A stretch of DNA of 64,000 nt from [Borrelia] lusitaniae. GTDB lineage: Bacteria > Spirochaetota > Spirochaetia > Borreliales > Borreliaceae. The DNA is taken from the NCBI RefSeq assembly GCF_030440365.1, contig NZ_CP124050.1, positions 186,001 through 250,000 on the forward strand. The letters run 5' to 3'. Under the pieces are notes generated by a model. It saw only the letters and a program-made list of their open reading frames with translations, did no database searches and was not told the DNA's origin. Made by a program: the position numbers and the translations under genes. Of this stretch, positions 46,578 to 56,842 are shown piece after piece. Every line of letters begins with the position of its first letter. Positions within the stretch are counted from its first letter, which is position 1.

Positions 46578-49496
46578 ATGAAAAAGAAAAAAATTTTCAA
46601 ACTAATCTCAAAAACTTATTTAGAAGAATATGATGCAGAAGGATCTTATTTTAAACACGACAGCGGTCTTGAAGTATTTAACTTAAAAAGTGATTCCTTT
46701 AAAGAAAATGCATTTTGCATAGCTTTCAAGACAATACCTTCAAACAATACAGGAGTTGCGCATGTTTTAGAACATACAATTTTTTGTGGTTCTAATAAAT
46801 ATAAAATAAAAGATCCATTTCTTTATCTATTAAAGGGAAGTCTAAACACATTTTTAAATGCAATGACATTCCCAGACAAAACCATCTACCCAGCAGCATC
46901 CACAATTGAAAAAGATTATTTTAATTTATTTAATATCTATGCCGATTCTATATTTAACCCATTGCTTAAAAAAGAATCATTTATGCAAGAAGGATACAAT
47001 ATAAATCCAAAAGATTTTAAAGTATCTGGAATTGTCTTCAATGAAATGAAGGGCAGCTACTCAAATAAAAATTCTCTAATAAACGAAATAGCAAATAGCT
47101 CTCTTTTTGAAGAGGGAGCATATAAATACGACTCAGGCGGAATTCCAACAAATATTATTGATCTCACCTATGAGAGTTTTTTAGATTTTTATAAAAAATA
47201 TTATACACTTGAAAACTGCAAAATATTTTTATGCGGCAACATTCAGACTGAAAAAAATCTAAATTTCATTGAAAAATATATAATAAGGCCTTATAAAAAA
47301 GAAAAGAGCAATGTTAATATTAACAACATAGAAAAAGTTAAAAGATGGGAAAAAGGTAAAAAATTAACATATAAAATTCCTAAAGAAAACGACAATACTC
47401 TTGGGGTATACACAATAAATTGGCTTTGCGCAGAAATTAACAATATTGAAGAAAGCATTGGTCTTGAAATTCTCTCAGAAATACTCTTAGATGATTCTTG
47501 TTCATTCACAATCAATATCTTAAAAAGCGGGATTGGCGAAGACATAGCCCATATTAGCGGAATCAATACAGATTTAAAAGAATCCGTTTTTTCATTTGGA
47601 CTTCAAAATGTTGTTGAAAAAAAAGAAAAAGAATTTAAAAATTTAATTTTTAGTGAACTTAAAAATTTAGTAAAAAATAAAATTCCAAAAGAGCTAATAA
47701 AAGGAATTCTTTTTGGCTACGAATTCGATCTAAAAGAAGAAAAAGGACAAAATTTCCCCATTGCTTTAATGATAAAAAGTTTCAAAGGGTGGCTAAATGG
47801 CATGCATCCAATCAAAACATTACAAACAAGCTACCATATAAACGAAATTAAAAATAAATTAGAAAAAGGGATTTATTATTTCGAAAATTTAATAGAAAAA
47901 TATCTAATATTTAACAATCATTATACATTAATAAGCTTTATTCCATCATATGATACAGAAAAAGAAATGGAAGAAGAAATTGAAAAAAAATTAATGGCAA
48001 AAGAAATTGAAATCAAACAAAATCCAGAAGAATTTTTACAATTTAAAAAAGACTATAATCAGTTTAAAAAATACCAAAATAAAAAAGACTCTAAAGCAGA
48101 TATAGCAAAACTTCCTTTACTAAAAATAGAAGATTTGCCAAAACAAATAGACAAAAGTTTAGATCTTAATGAAATAAAAGAACTAAATCTACACTCTTTT
48201 AAATTTAAAAATAACAATATTTTTAATGTAAACTTATTTTTTAAACTAAATTTTTTAGAAAAAGAAGATTATGTATACCTATCTTTATTCAAAAGAGCTC
48301 TCCAAGATTTATCTACAAAAAACTATTCTTACATAGATATTAACAATAAAATCCAAAATACTTTAGGACAAATAAATATATATGAGAGTTACGACGAGGA
48401 TATTAATGAAAACATTTTAAATTCATTTAACATTAGCTTTAAATCTTTTAACCATAAAGTTAAAGAATCATTTGAATTGATCAAAGAAATTTTAATCAAT
48501 ATTAACTTCCATGATTATGAGCGATTAAAAGAAATAATATTAAGCTTGAAAAACGATTTTAAATCATTATTAATCCCCAAAGGACATCTTTTGGCAATAT
48601 TAAGGTCCAAATCAAAGCTAAAATTAAATGAATATTTAAAAGAATTACAAAATGGAATAACGGGTAGAGAATTTTGGCAAAAAATAAAAACTGATAGAGA
48701 ATCTTTAAAAGAAATAGCAAATAAATTAGACAATTTAAAAAATAAAATAATTTTAAAAAACAATCTATCTGCACTAATATTGGGAAACACTGACGATATT
48801 CTTAAAAACTTGGAAAATGAACTATTTAATCTAAAAGAAATCCTAAAAGAGAGCAATTATTACGATGGATTGCTCAATATTGAGACAAGCAATAAAACAT
48901 TAAAAGAAATAATAATTATCCAATCAAAAATAGCTTTCAATGCTATATGTTTCCCTAGTTACAAAATCAACGATGAGAATTATCCAAAAGCAAATTTTTT
49001 AGAGCATATATTAAGAAGTGGAATTTTTTGGGAAAAAATAAGAGTAATAGGTGGTGCATACGGAGCAAGCGCATCGATTGCTAACGGAATTTTCTCTTTT
49101 GTTTCCTACAGAGACCCAAATTTCATCAAAACGTACCAAGCTTTCGAAAAATCTTTAGAAGAATTGGCTAATAATAAAATGGCAAATGAAGAGATTTATA
49201 CCTATTTGATAGGGTTAATAGGAACCAACATCTATGTAAAAACTAAGGCCGCAGAAGCTTTGCAAAGCTACAAAAGAAAAATGTTAAATATTAGCGACAG
49301 CTTAAGACAAGCCATTCGAAATGCCTACTTTACAATTACACCTCAAGACATTAAAGAAATATCCGAAAAGATCCTAAAACAAATAAGGCAACGCAATAGC
49401 ATTGCATCTTTAGTAAATAACCAAACATATGAAGAAGAAAAAAACAATCTGGAAAAATTAATAGGAAAAGAATATAACGTAAAAAAAATCTATTAA
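46578..49496 (+). CDS. M16C-type zinc metalloprotease (presequence-protease-like)
   Basis: 972 aa, the double-length single-chain form of the M16 family (PreP, Cym1, falcilysin). The inverted zinc motif HVLEHTIFCGS gives H62, E65 and H66, with the downstream Glu in FNEMKGSYSN (around residue 155). The C-terminal half has the non-catalytic domain pair with GGAYGASASIANGIFSF and YRDPNF, typical of the inactive partner domain. No signal peptide, so probably cytoplasmic degradation of peptides. AAGG precedes the ATG. The lipoprotein gene just upstream is likely co-transcribed. Confidence 0.93.
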   Translation: MKKKKIFKLISKTYLEEYDAEGSYFKHDSGLEVFNLKSDSFKENAFCIAFKTIPSNNTGVAHVLEHTIFCGSNKYKIKDPFLYLLKGSLNTFLNAMTFPDKTIYPAASTIEKDYFNLFNIYADSIFNPLLKKESFMQEGYNINPKDFKVSGIVFNEMKGSYSNKNSLINEIANSSLFEEGAYKYDSGGIPTNIIDLTYESFLDFYKKYYTLENCKIFLCGNIQTEKNLNFIEKYIIRPYKKEKSNVNINNIEKVKRWEKGKKLTYKIPKENDNTLGVYTINWLCAEINNIEESIGLEILSEILLDDSCSFTINILKSGIGEDIAHISGINTDLKESVFSFGLQNVVEKKEKEFKNLIFSELKNLVKNKIPKELIKGILFGYEFDLKEEKGQNFPIALMIKSFKGWLNGMHPIKTLQTSYHINEIKNKLEKGIYYFENLIEKYLIFNNHYTLISFIPSYDTEKEMEEEIEKKLMAKEIEIKQNPEEFLQFKKDYNQFKKYQNKKDSKADIAKLPLLKIEDLPKQIDKSLDLNEIKELNLHSFKFKNNNIFNVNLFFKLNFLEKEDYVYLSLFKRALQDLSTKNYSYIDINNKIQNTLGQINIYESYDEDINENILNSFNISFKSFNHKVKESFELIKEILININFHDYERLKEIILSLKNDFKSLLIPKGHLLAILRSKSKLKLNEYLKELQNGITGREFWQKIKTDRESLKEIANKLDNLKNKIILKNNLSALILGNTDDILKNLENELFNLKEILKESNYYDGLLNIETSNKTLKEIIIIQSKIAFNAICFPSYKINDENYPKANFLEHILRSGIFWEKIRVIGGAYGASASIANGIFSFVSYRDPNFIKTYQAFEKSLEELANNKMANEEIYTYLIGLIGTNIYVKTKAAEALQSYKRKMLNISDSLRQAIRNAYFTITPQDIKEISEKILKQIRQRNSIASLVNNQTYEEEKNNLEKLIGKEYNVKKIY

Positions 49497-49529
49497 AATC
49501 TTCTCAAAATTTCATAAAAAACCAATTTT

Positions 49530-49775
49530 TCAGGACTTTTTATACCTTTTGTTAAATTTATCAATTCTTCCTGCTGCATCAACAAACTTTTGTTGACCAG
49601 TATAAAAAGGATGTGATTTGCTTGTAATCTCCACAGTAATCAATGGATATTCCTTTCCATCAATATATTTAATAGTTTCCTTTGAGCTCAAAGTAGACCT
49701 GGTTAAAAACATTGCTCCATTTGATCCGTCTTTAAATACCACTAAATTATTTTTAGGATGTATACCTTTTCTCAT
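49530..49775 (-). CDS. rpmE: 50S ribosomal protein L31, type B (zinc-free)
   Basis: 81 aa. [20 protein letters not shown] and the insertion typical of type B L31, followed by [29 protein letters not shown]. The Cys residues that bind zinc in type A L31 are absent, which suits an organism with tight metal budgets. AGGAAGG precedes the ATG. It is 60 nt downstream of rho. Confidence 0.97.
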   Translation of the reverse strand: MRKGIHPKNNLVVFKDGSNGAMFLTRSTLSSKETIKYIDGKEYPLITVEITSKSHPFYTGQQKFVDAAGRIDKFNKRYKKS

Positions 49776-49835
49776 AAAACCTTCCTCTTAACCTTCACTA
49801 AAGTTTAATTTACATTAAAAATAATGTCAATTTAT

Positions 49836-51383
49836 TCAATTACCATTGCTCATTGTCTTTAAAAAAATCTCATTATTTTTGCTTTTTTTCATCTTTTCTA
49901 TCAGAACTTCAACTCCCTCATAATCATCAACACCTCCAAGGATTCTTCTAATAAGTAAAATCTTAGAGCGCTCCTCTTCGCTAAGCAATAATTCTTCTTT
50001 TCTGGTGCCTGACTTTTTAATATTAATAGCTGGAAAAAGTCTTCTATCTGCCAAACTTCTATCAAGAATTAATTCCATATTACCGGTACTTTTAAATTCT
50101 TCAAAAATAACTTCATCCATTTTGCTCCCAGTATCAACCAAAGCAGTAGCTATAATAGTCAAGCTTCCCCCTTCTTCAATATTTCTAGCAGATCCAAAAA
50201 ACCTCTTTGGCTTATGAAGAGCATTAGAATCTACCCCGCCTGATAAAATTTTGCCAGAAGTTGGCATAGTTTGATTATATGCCCTTGCAAGCCTTGTAAT
50301 AGAATCAAGCAAAATAACAACATCTTTTTTGTTTTCAACAAGCCTTTTTGCCTTTTCAATAACCATCTCTGCTACCTGAACATGCCTACTGGCCTGTTCA
50401 TCAAAATTAGATGCAATCACTTCACCTTTAACGCTACGAATCATATCTGTAACTTCTTCTGGCCTCTCATCAATAAGCAATATCATTAAAATAACATCAG
50501 AATAATTACTAGTTATTGCGTTAGCTATTTTTTGAAGTAAGGTAGTTTTTCCCGCTTTTGGAGGAGAAACTATTAAAGCCCTTTGCCCCTTACCTATAGG
50601 TGAAAAAAGATTAATAAGTCTTGTAGAAATATTGCAATTTTCATATTCAAGATTCAATTTAATATTGGGATAAAGAGGGGTTAAATTATCAAAAGGTATT
50701 CTGTTTTGAGCAAACGTAGGATCTTGATTATTAATAGATTTAATTTTAACCATAGCAAAAAATCTCTCACCATCTCTAGGCGATCTAATTTGACCATATA
50801 AAATATCACCTGTCCTTAAATTAAAAAGTCTAATCTGAGAAGGAGAAACATAAACATCATTACCCCCTGAAAGGTAAGAATTTGATGCAGTTCTTAAAAA
50901 TCCATAACCATCACTAAGAACATCAAGCACGCCTGTAAATAAAACATTAATATTATTCTCACTTAATATTTTTACTAATAAAAATATTAATTCTGTTTTT
51001 TTCATTGTTACAGCAATAGTATGATTGGTCCCAAGTCCTTCAACAATTTTTCTAACCTCTGTAATTGGCTTGTCATAAAGTTTTTCAATTTCTACATAAT
51101 CTTGACCATTAAAAAACTTAATAATATTACTTTGCTCTAAATTTTTAATGTTATTTTCCAAACCTGTAACAGGAATATCATAATCAAATTCAGGAAATAC
51201 TATACCACTTGAATCCTTTGCACTACCTAAATCTGCGGATTTTGCTACACTAGATGCAGAATCCTTTTTAGCAACAACTTTAACCACTTTTTTTTTCAAA
51301 TTATCTTCAATCTTAAACTCTTTAGAAACATCCAATCGCCTTATTTCACTTTCTAAATCAAATCCACCATTTTTTTTATCCAT
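49836..51383 (-). CDS. rho: Transcription termination factor Rho
   Basis: 515 aa hexameric RNA helicase. The RNA-binding OSB domain has DGYGFLR and [21 protein letters not shown] (around residues 155-195). ATPase motifs are [16 protein letters not shown] (Walker A), [28 protein letters not shown] (Walker B) and the R-loop [29 protein letters not shown]. The first 90 or so residues are a Lys/Ser-rich extension without a known fold. GAGGAAAG precedes the ATG. Confidence 0.98.
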   Translation of the reverse strand: MDKKNGGFDLESEIRRLDVSKEFKIEDNLKKKVVKVVAKKDSASSVAKSADLGSAKDSSGIVFPEFDYDIPVTGLENNIKNLEQSNIIKFFNGQDYVEIEKLYDKPITEVRKIVEGLGTNHTIAVTMKKTELIFLLVKILSENNINVLFTGVLDVLSDGYGFLRTASNSYLSGGNDVYVSPSQIRLFNLRTGDILYGQIRSPRDGERFFAMVKIKSINNQDPTFAQNRIPFDNLTPLYPNIKLNLEYENCNISTRLINLFSPIGKGQRALIVSPPKAGKTTLLQKIANAITSNYSDVILMILLIDERPEEVTDMIRSVKGEVIASNFDEQASRHVQVAEMVIEKAKRLVENKKDVVILLDSITRLARAYNQTMPTSGKILSGGVDSNALHKPKRFFGSARNIEEGGSLTIIATALVDTGSKMDEVIFEEFKSTGNMELILDRSLADRRLFPAINIKKSGTRKEELLLSEEERSKILLIRRILGGVDDYEGVEVLIEKMKKSKNNEIFLKTMSNGN

Positions 51384-51462
51384 ACTTTCCTCTACGAATT
51401 AAATTTTTGAGAAAGGATTTTATAAAAATCTACTTATTATTAATTAATAAAAAACACTAACC

Positions 51463-51870
51463 CTATTGCAAAGTATCTTTTATTTGTGAAACGGTGAAAG
51501 AAAATAAATCTACAATTTCATTAGATTTTATCATCTCACACTTACCATCAAAAATTATATTATCATTAATAAATATTTTTCTTGTCTTTACATCCCCATA
51601 TATTTTACAGCCACTGTTTAAATAAACTTTACTAGCAGCATTTACATTGCCCTTCAAAATTCCTTCTACTATCAATGTATCACAAATTACCACATTGGTG
51701 ATAACCTTGCTGTTTTTACCAATAAAAAGCACACCCCCTTTCGAAGATATTTCACCCTCAAAAGAAGAATCGAGATACAAAGTTCCTTCAAATTTTAATT
51801 TTCCCCTAAAAGTTAAACTAGAATCCAGCTTACAATCCCATTTATAAGAATCTACCATATTAACCGGCAT
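51463..51870 (-). CDS. Bactofilin-like polymer-forming protein
   Basis: 135 aa, right-handed beta-helix pattern with short hydrophobic repeats (SLTFRGKLKFEGTLYLDSSFEGEIS, TNVVICDTLIVEGILKGNVNAASKVYLNSGCKIYGDVKT), as in bactofilins. These form cytoskeletal filaments linked to cell-wall remodelling and shape, and a bactofilin shapes spiral cells in Helicobacter and Leptospira. It follows hbb with no gap, with AAAGG before the ATG. The specific role here is inferred from the family. Confidence 0.88.
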   Translation of the reverse strand: MPVNMVDSYKWDCKLDSSLTFRGKLKFEGTLYLDSSFEGEISSKGGVLFIGKNSKVITNVVICDTLIVEGILKGNVNAASKVYLNSGCKIYGDVKTRKIFINDNIIFDGKCEMIKSNEIVDLFSFTVSQIKDTLQ

Positions 51871-52197
51871 TTAACCTTTAATACCCCACACTCTCTCTTT
51901 TAAATCTTTGCCTGGACGAAAATACGCAACATGATGATCTAAAACCTTAACATACTCCCCTGTTTGAGGATTGCGAGCATTTAAGCGTCCTTTTCTTTTT
52001 CTAACTTCGAATGTACCAAAAGATCTAAACTCAATAACATTATTCGAACAAAGATTACTTTTAAGCTCTTCAAAAAAAGCATCTATTACAAGTCTTATGT
52101 ATTTTTTTTCTAACTTTAGATTATTATTTCTAATATTCAAAGATATTTGATTAACAACATCCGACTTAGTAACCTTTGGCCTTCTTGAAAAAGACAT
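51871..52197 (-). CDS. hbb: HU/IHF-like DNA-binding protein Hbb
   Basis: 108 aa DNA-bending protein. The core has [14 protein letters not shown] and the arm signature [26 protein letters not shown] with the intercalating proline (RNPQTG). In Borrelia this single HU/IHF-type protein has features of both families and bends DNA strongly. AAGGAA precedes the ATG. It is 12 nt downstream of rpsT and directly followed by the bactofilin gene. Confidence 0.97.
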   Translation of the reverse strand: MSFSRRPKVTKSDVVNQISLNIRNNNLKLEKKYIRLVIDAFFEELKSNLCSNNVIEFRSFGTFEVRKRKGRLNARNPQTGEYVKVLDHHVAYFRPGKDLKERVWGIKG

Positions 52198-52209
52198 AAA
52201 CTAATTTCC

Positions 52210-52467
52210 TTACTTTAAAATTAAAACATTTAAACGAGATTTTTTTCTAGCAGCCTTATTTTTATGAATTATTCGCTTTCTAGCAGCAGTGTCTAGTTTT
52301 TTTGCAACAAACTTAAAAAATTCAATAGCTTCGTCTTTCTTGCCCTCTTTAATCATGTTGATACAGCGTTTTTCTATTGTTTTTAATTCACTTTTTACAC
52401 TTACATTTCTAATCTTTCTTTTTAAATTTTGACGAGAGCGCTTCAATGCAGATGCATTTTTTCTCAA
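52210..52467 (-). CDS. rpsT: 30S ribosomal protein S20 (TTG start)
   Basis: 85 aa, basic and helical: M(L)RKNASALKRSRQNLKRKIRN ... KKLDTAARKRIIHKNKAARKKSRLN, the S20 signature. A longer ORF from an ATG at 52530 exists, but AAGGAG stands 6 nt before the TTG at 52467 and the resulting N-terminus and length fit S20. TTG starts on rpsT also occur in E. coli, where they help autoregulation. First gene of rpsT-hbb-bactofilin. Confidence 0.95.
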   Translation of the reverse strand: MRKNASALKRSRQNLKRKIRNVSVKSELKTIEKRCINMIKEGKKDEAIEFFKFVAKKLDTAARKRIIHKNKAARKKSRLNVLILK

Positions 52468-52537
52468 GTGATACTCCTTAATATTATTAAACAATGATTT
52501 TAATATATCAACTAATTCAAATATAGTCAATCAAAGC

Positions 52538-53365
52538 TTAAGTTAATTTAGCATAATAGTTTTGATTAACATATTCAAAAACCTTTTGCATGGAATAAGA
52601 AATTTTTTTATTCAAAATATATACTTTTTTTGTTGAATGATTTCTTTTATAAGAAAAGCATAAATAATTTTTATTGCTAAATTCAAATTCCTTAGCAATA
52701 AAAATTTTTTCAAAAAATTCATAAAAATAAGTTTCACTTTTAAAGATTTTTCTTTCATAAATTGAATCTTTCCTAAATTCGTAAAACAACACTATATTGC
52801 TAATAACTGAAAAATCTCCTAACAAAACTTTAATGTCAATAAAAAAAATAAATAAAAAAATAAATATATTGCTTAATGAAATATAATAAACAAATAAACA
52901 AATCATAATGCGAGCTAAAAACATGAAAAGATAAGCATAAGACAAATAATATCTTATTGGAAAATTTTCTAATTTTGGTACAAACAAATCTTTTCTTTTA
53001 AACTTAAGCTCTTTGAATAATTCACTAGAACCATTACTTATCCAAAAACAAACCTTAATCTTTTTTTTATTTTTTAATTTCAAAATCAAAACATTGTCTG
53101 ACAATCTTTTTTCAAACGAAATAATGTCATCAAAGTTAAAATTATAACTTAAAAAAATATCCTTATAATAAATATTAGATCCCTTAAAAGAAATAGAACA
53201 AAAATATCTTAAATAAAAAAGAATTACAAAAAAATTTACTAAAAGAATTACCAAAACAAAGTAAAAAAAACTTGTATCGTACAAAAACAAATAAAGCAAA
53301 CAAGTTACAATATTAAAAACAAATAAACTAATTAATTTTATATTATTGAAAAATAAATTACCCAT
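52538..53365 (-). CDS. Membrane protein, unknown function
   Basis: 275 aa. Four or more membrane helices (about residues 8-30, 32-55, 140-160, 162-185) separated by a soluble segment of about 80 residues (FKGSNIYYKDIFLSYNFNFD ... KVCFWISNGSSELF) whose strands resemble a bacterial PH-like fold. That is a weak inference. There is no good Shine-Dalgarno site; the gene lies 14 nt after ychF and is probably coupled to it. Confidence 0.75.
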   Translation of the reverse strand: MGNLFFNNIKLISLFVFNIVTCLLYLFLYDTSFFYFVLVILLVNFFVILFYLRYFCSISFKGSNIYYKDIFLSYNFNFDDIISFEKRLSDNVLILKLKNKKKIKVCFWISNGSSELFKELKFKRKDLFVPKLENFPIRYYLSYAYLFMFLARIMICLFVYYISLSNIFIFLFIFFIDIKVLLGDFSVISNIVLFYEFRKDSIYERKIFKSETYFYEFFEKIFIAKEFEFSNKNYLCFSYKRNHSTKKVYILNKKISYSMQKVFEYVNQNYYAKLT

Positions 53366-53379
53366 AATATAAAATAAAT

Positions 53380-54486
53380 TTAAACATTAAATTTAAAAAA
53401 GATTACATCTCCATCTCTTACCAGATATTCTTTACCTTCAATTTTAATAAGTCCTTTCTCTTTTAGTTTTTGGACACTTTGAAATTTAAACAAATCTTCA
53501 CAAGAATAAACTTCTGCTTTAATAAAACCCCTTTCAAAATCACTATGAATTATTCCAGCAGCTTTAGGTGCTTTCATACCCTGTTTGAATGTCCAAGCTC
53601 TAACTTCTTGCAAGCCTGCTGTAAAATAAGTTCGAAGCCCCAAAGTATAATAGGCTTTTTTAATCAAATTACCAAGGCCACTATCATTTATTCCAAATAA
53701 TTCTAACATTTCATTTTTATAAGATATATCCTTTACTTGAGCAAGCTCAGCTTCAATTTTGGCGCACAAGATTAAAAAATCATTTCCTTCTTTTAAGGCA
53801 ATATTTTTTACAATATCTGTATATTTATTGCCGCTGAGTGAATTTTCATCAACATTACAAACATACAAAACTTTTTTAAAAGTCAAAAGATTTAATGATT
53901 TAATGAAGTTATATTCAAAATCATTAAATTCAAACTCAACAACAGGATTCATATTGCTTAAATGATCTTCGAGTCTTTTTAGCATTAAAACAATTGCCTT
54001 AGAAGATTCACTAATTTTTTTGTCGGTGCTTTTAACATTTTTTTCTTGTTTTTGAAGACTTTTTTGAACAGTTTCAAGATCTGATAGACAAAGTTCAACA
54101 TTGATTGTGGTTATATCTCTTTCAGGATTAATATCATTATCAATATGAATAACCTCTTTTTCTTCAAAACACCTTACAACATGAACAATAAGAGAAACTT
54201 CTCGAATATTAGCCAAAAATTTATTACCAAGTCCTTCACCTGTTGATGCTCCTTTAACAAGACCTGCAATATCCACAAATTCCATAACAGCGGGAATAAT
54301 TTTGCGTGGAACAATACACTCTGCAATTTTTAAAAGCCTTTCATCAGGAATCTCTACTATTCCTATATTTGGCTCAATAGTACAAAAAGGATAATTCGCA
54401 ATCTCCACTTTAGATGATGTTAAAGATGAAAATAGAGTAGATTTACCAACATTGGGAAGACCAACAATCCCTGCATTAAGTCTCAT
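53380..54486 (-). CDS. ychF: Ribosome-associated ATPase YchF/OLA1 family
   Basis: 368 aa. G1 GIVGLPNVGKSTLFSSLT (residues about 6-23), G3 DIAGLVKGASTGEGLGNKFL, a helical insertion, and a C-terminal TGS domain (TFFTAGLQEVRAWTFKQGMKAP ... HSDFERGFIKAEV). The family prefers ATP to GTP and binds ribosomes, with roles in stress response. AGGGG precedes the ATG. Downstream of the large exported TPR/NHL protein. Confidence 0.97.
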   Translation of the reverse strand: MRLNAGIVGLPNVGKSTLFSSLTSSKVEIANYPFCTIEPNIGIVEIPDERLLKIAECIVPRKIIPAVMEFVDIAGLVKGASTGEGLGNKFLANIREVSLIVHVVRCFEEKEVIHIDNDINPERDITTINVELCLSDLETVQKSLQKQEKNVKSTDKKISESSKAIVLMLKRLEDHLSNMNPVVEFEFNDFEYNFIKSLNLLTFKKVLYVCNVDENSLSGNKYTDIVKNIALKEGNDFLILCAKIEAELAQVKDISYKNEMLELFGINDSGLGNLIKKAYYTLGLRTYFTAGLQEVRAWTFKQGMKAPKAAGIIHSDFERGFIKAEVYSCEDLFKFQSVQKLKEKGLIKIEGKEYLVRDGDVIFFKFNV

Positions 54487-54518
54487 GACTCAAACCCCTA
54501 ATAAAATCAAAAGGCAAT

Positions 54519-56525
54519 TTAATTAATAAAATATGCAAACTCTCCTCTTCCAGTCTGTTGATTTATATTTGCTTCAACAGATAAATTAAAATATTTATTA
54601 GTCTCTTGAGAACCTGGATAATAATATTCTAGCAAATAAGTACCTGTTTTTTGTTCTAAAATTAAATCATAAACTTTGGATACTCCCTCATAAGATGAAA
54701 AAGGAATTATAGCACCACCTGTTTCATTAACTAAATACTGAAGTTTGCTGTTAACAGGATCGTTGCCAAACAATATTAAATAAAACCTTATATCATTATT
54801 TTTATAATAGCTTACTATTGTATCTAAAGAATACTTTTCAAAAGCTTTACGATTTAAAAAACCACCACTAAAATAAACAACCGCTCTTCTTGAGCTTTTT
54901 GACATAAGCCCAGAACCTGCTAACTTCAAACTAACATCTGTTTTTACAGCATCTGTACTATAAGGCCCAAGAGAACTTGCATTTCTAATGCTATTTGTCA
55001 AACTTTCAATATTATCTATAATAGGCACATTTGTTGCATTTATAAAACTAAAGTTTTTATTTTTTGACGACTCTATTAAAGCATTTAAACCTACTATTTG
55101 ATCTAGATCATAATTTTTCATATAAGAAGATTTATCAAAAACAACTGCTATATTAATGTCTTTTGAAGCATTTACATTGTACACTACCTTAGGATTAACA
55201 ATATAATAGTTTTCATTTGCAATTGAAAAATTTTCACTCTTAAGCCCAACAACTGGTAAACCGCTTTTACTGCTAACATTAAGCTCAACATAAATTTTGG
55301 GCCCTCCAAGTCTAACTATTCTTCTAACATCAACATTTAAACTGTCATAAAGACTTGAATCACTCTTGTAAACTGAAACTTTGGCATTATTAAAATCTGA
55401 GACAATCATCTGATTATTGGCATCCAAAATAGATGAAGAAATTTTAGAATTCACTTTATCTGCTTTTAAAATTTTTGTAATTGTCTTTTTGGCAATATTG
55501 TATTTATAAACACCATATTTTGAAGATACTATAACATTATTACCGACATTATCACTACTAAGACCTTCTATTCCTTCAATAGAAGTAGGAACTGAATACA
55601 AATGATTGCCACTAGTATCAAAAACTTCAATGGTATTTCTAAGAGAATCTGCAACATAAATATTTTCATTCAAATAAGTAACACCTGTAGGACCTAAAAG
55701 ACCCTTGTAACCCGAAGTTCTATAACCAAAATGCAAAATAAAATCACCCTCAAGTCCAAATTTACTAACTCTTTTATTTCCCCACTCGCTTACATAAATA
55801 TAGTTTCTCTTATCAATAGCCATATACTGAGGAGCAAGTAATTCGCCATCTTTTGTACCTTTTTTCCCAATAGATCTCTTTTTCGCTCCAAAAACTTTGT
55901 CGTAAACACCAATTTCATCACTTGAATAAAGAGTCACATAAAGCAAATTATTAGCTTCAATAACATCATAAGGTGATTTTAAATAACTAAATCCATCTTT
56001 AACCAAAACATTAACATTATTATTAACATCAAAATACAATATTTCGTTACCTACAAAGTTAGCAGCATAATATCCACCGTATTTATCGGCCCTCAAAGAT
56101 GTAATCTGATACCCATGTGGCCTTTTGTAAATAGAATTATCAAGAGAAGCAACTTTTACAAGTTTTTTAAAGTTAAGTTCGTAATTTGAAAAAATACCTC
56201 TCCTTTGCTCAATAGTAGAAATCAAATGCCTAAGATAGGGAACCTTGTACCCTTGATCTTTTAAATTTCTCCATTCCATTAAAGCTTCTTCAACATAACC
56301 CAACCTATAATAAACATTGCCGGTCCAAAAATGATAATCGGGATTTTTAGGATCAAAGCTTAAAATTTTTTTAAAAGATAAAAGAGCATCATCATAAATT
56401 CCATTATTATAGGAATTAAGAGCCCATTTAAACTCTTCTTGAGCATCTTTATTGGTAACTATTCCTTGAGCATAAAGACTCAAAAGATTTAAAAAAAACA
56501 AACCAATAAAACCAAATATTAACAT
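54519..56525 (-). CDS. Exported TPR / NHL-propeller / VWA-like protein
   Basis: 668 aa. Signal peptide ends SLYAQ (residue about 20). A TPR pair at about 27-100 (YNNGIYDDALLSFKKILSFDP), then NHL-type beta-propeller repeats at about 130-400 (KGTKDGELLAPQYMAID, YIYVSEWGNKRVSKF, GLLGPTGVTYL), and a von Willebrand A-like domain from about 445 (INIAVVFDKSSYM ... RAVVYFSGGF). The MIDAS site DxSxS is incomplete (DKSSY), so metal-dependent adhesion is uncertain. AAGGGG precedes the ATG. Probably periplasmic, function unknown. Confidence 0.85.
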   Translation of the reverse strand: MLIFGFIGLFFLNLLSLYAQGIVTNKDAQEEFKWALNSYNNGIYDDALLSFKKILSFDPKNPDYHFWTGNVYYRLGYVEEALMEWRNLKDQGYKVPYLRHLISTIEQRRGIFSNYELNFKKLVKVASLDNSIYKRPHGYQITSLRADKYGGYYAANFVGNEILYFDVNNNVNVLVKDGFSYLKSPYDVIEANNLLYVTLYSSDEIGVYDKVFGAKKRSIGKKGTKDGELLAPQYMAIDKRNYIYVSEWGNKRVSKFGLEGDFILHFGYRTSGYKGLLGPTGVTYLNENIYVADSLRNTIEVFDTSGNHLYSVPTSIEGIEGLSSDNVGNNVIVSSKYGVYKYNIAKKTITKILKADKVNSKISSSILDANNQMIVSDFNNAKVSVYKSDSSLYDSLNVDVRRIVRLGGPKIYVELNVSSKSGLPVVGLKSENFSIANENYYIVNPKVVYNVNASKDINIAVVFDKSSYMKNYDLDQIVGLNALIESSKNKNFSFINATNVPIIDNIESLTNSIRNASSLGPYSTDAVKTDVSLKLAGSGLMSKSSRRAVVYFSGGFLNRKAFEKYSLDTIVSYYKNNDIRFYLILFGNDPVNSKLQYLVNETGGAIIPFSSYEGVSKVYDLILEQKTGTYLLEYYYPGSQETNKYFNLSVEANINQQTGRGEFAYFIN

Positions 56526-56682
56526 AATCCCCTTTACTCTTTAAAAACTTATCTATTGTAAGATATTATAAGAACAAATTTTCCAAATTTAACACAAATA
56601 ATATAAAAATTAATACTATCATTTAAAATTATTAATGATAATGTTAAATATATTACATCATTATGTTACTACTAATAATAGT

Positions 56683-56842
56683 AAAAAAGAGAAAAAATGA
56701 AAACTAGATGCTTTTGCTTAGCCGCATTTTTAAGAATTCTTACAACACTTGCAATATAATAAAGATTAAAAAAAGGAGAAAAATGAAAACTAGATGCTTT
56801 TGCTTAGCCGCATTTTCAGGAATTCTTACAACACTTGCAATT
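56683..56842 (+). repeat. 86-bp-offset tandem duplication of the lnt start region
   Basis: Two copies of about 70 bp, starting near 56683 and 56769, offset by exactly 86 bp at the ATGs (56697 and 56783). Both cover an A-rich ribosome-binding region plus the first 20 codons of lnt. Across the codons only two substitutions separate them (TTA-AGA versus TCA-GGA). Copy 1 then runs into TAA, and only copy 2 continues into the gene. Confidence 0.92.
56697..56759 (+). CDS. 20-codon mini-ORF duplicating the lnt N-terminus
   Basis: Encodes [20 protein letters not shown] and stops. It is a copy of the first 20 residues of Lnt (S12L and G13R). Its ribosome-binding region (AAAAAAGAG) is weaker than the AAGGAG of the real gene 86 bp downstream. 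It could act as a translated leader, or be a harmless duplication. Translation is unproven. Confidence 0.45.
   Translation: MKTRCFCLAAFLRILTTLAI

Noticed and set aside
52468..52530. Longer ORF for S20 from an ATG
   Set aside because: It adds 21 residues not seen in S20 proteins. The TTG at 52467 has AAGGAG at ideal spacing.
56708..56782. Upstream in-frame ATG that would extend Lnt by 25 residues
   Set aside because: No ribosome-binding site, and the extension reads the duplicated copy in a shifted frame. The ATG at 56783 has AAAAGGAG and gives a normal Lnt N-terminus.
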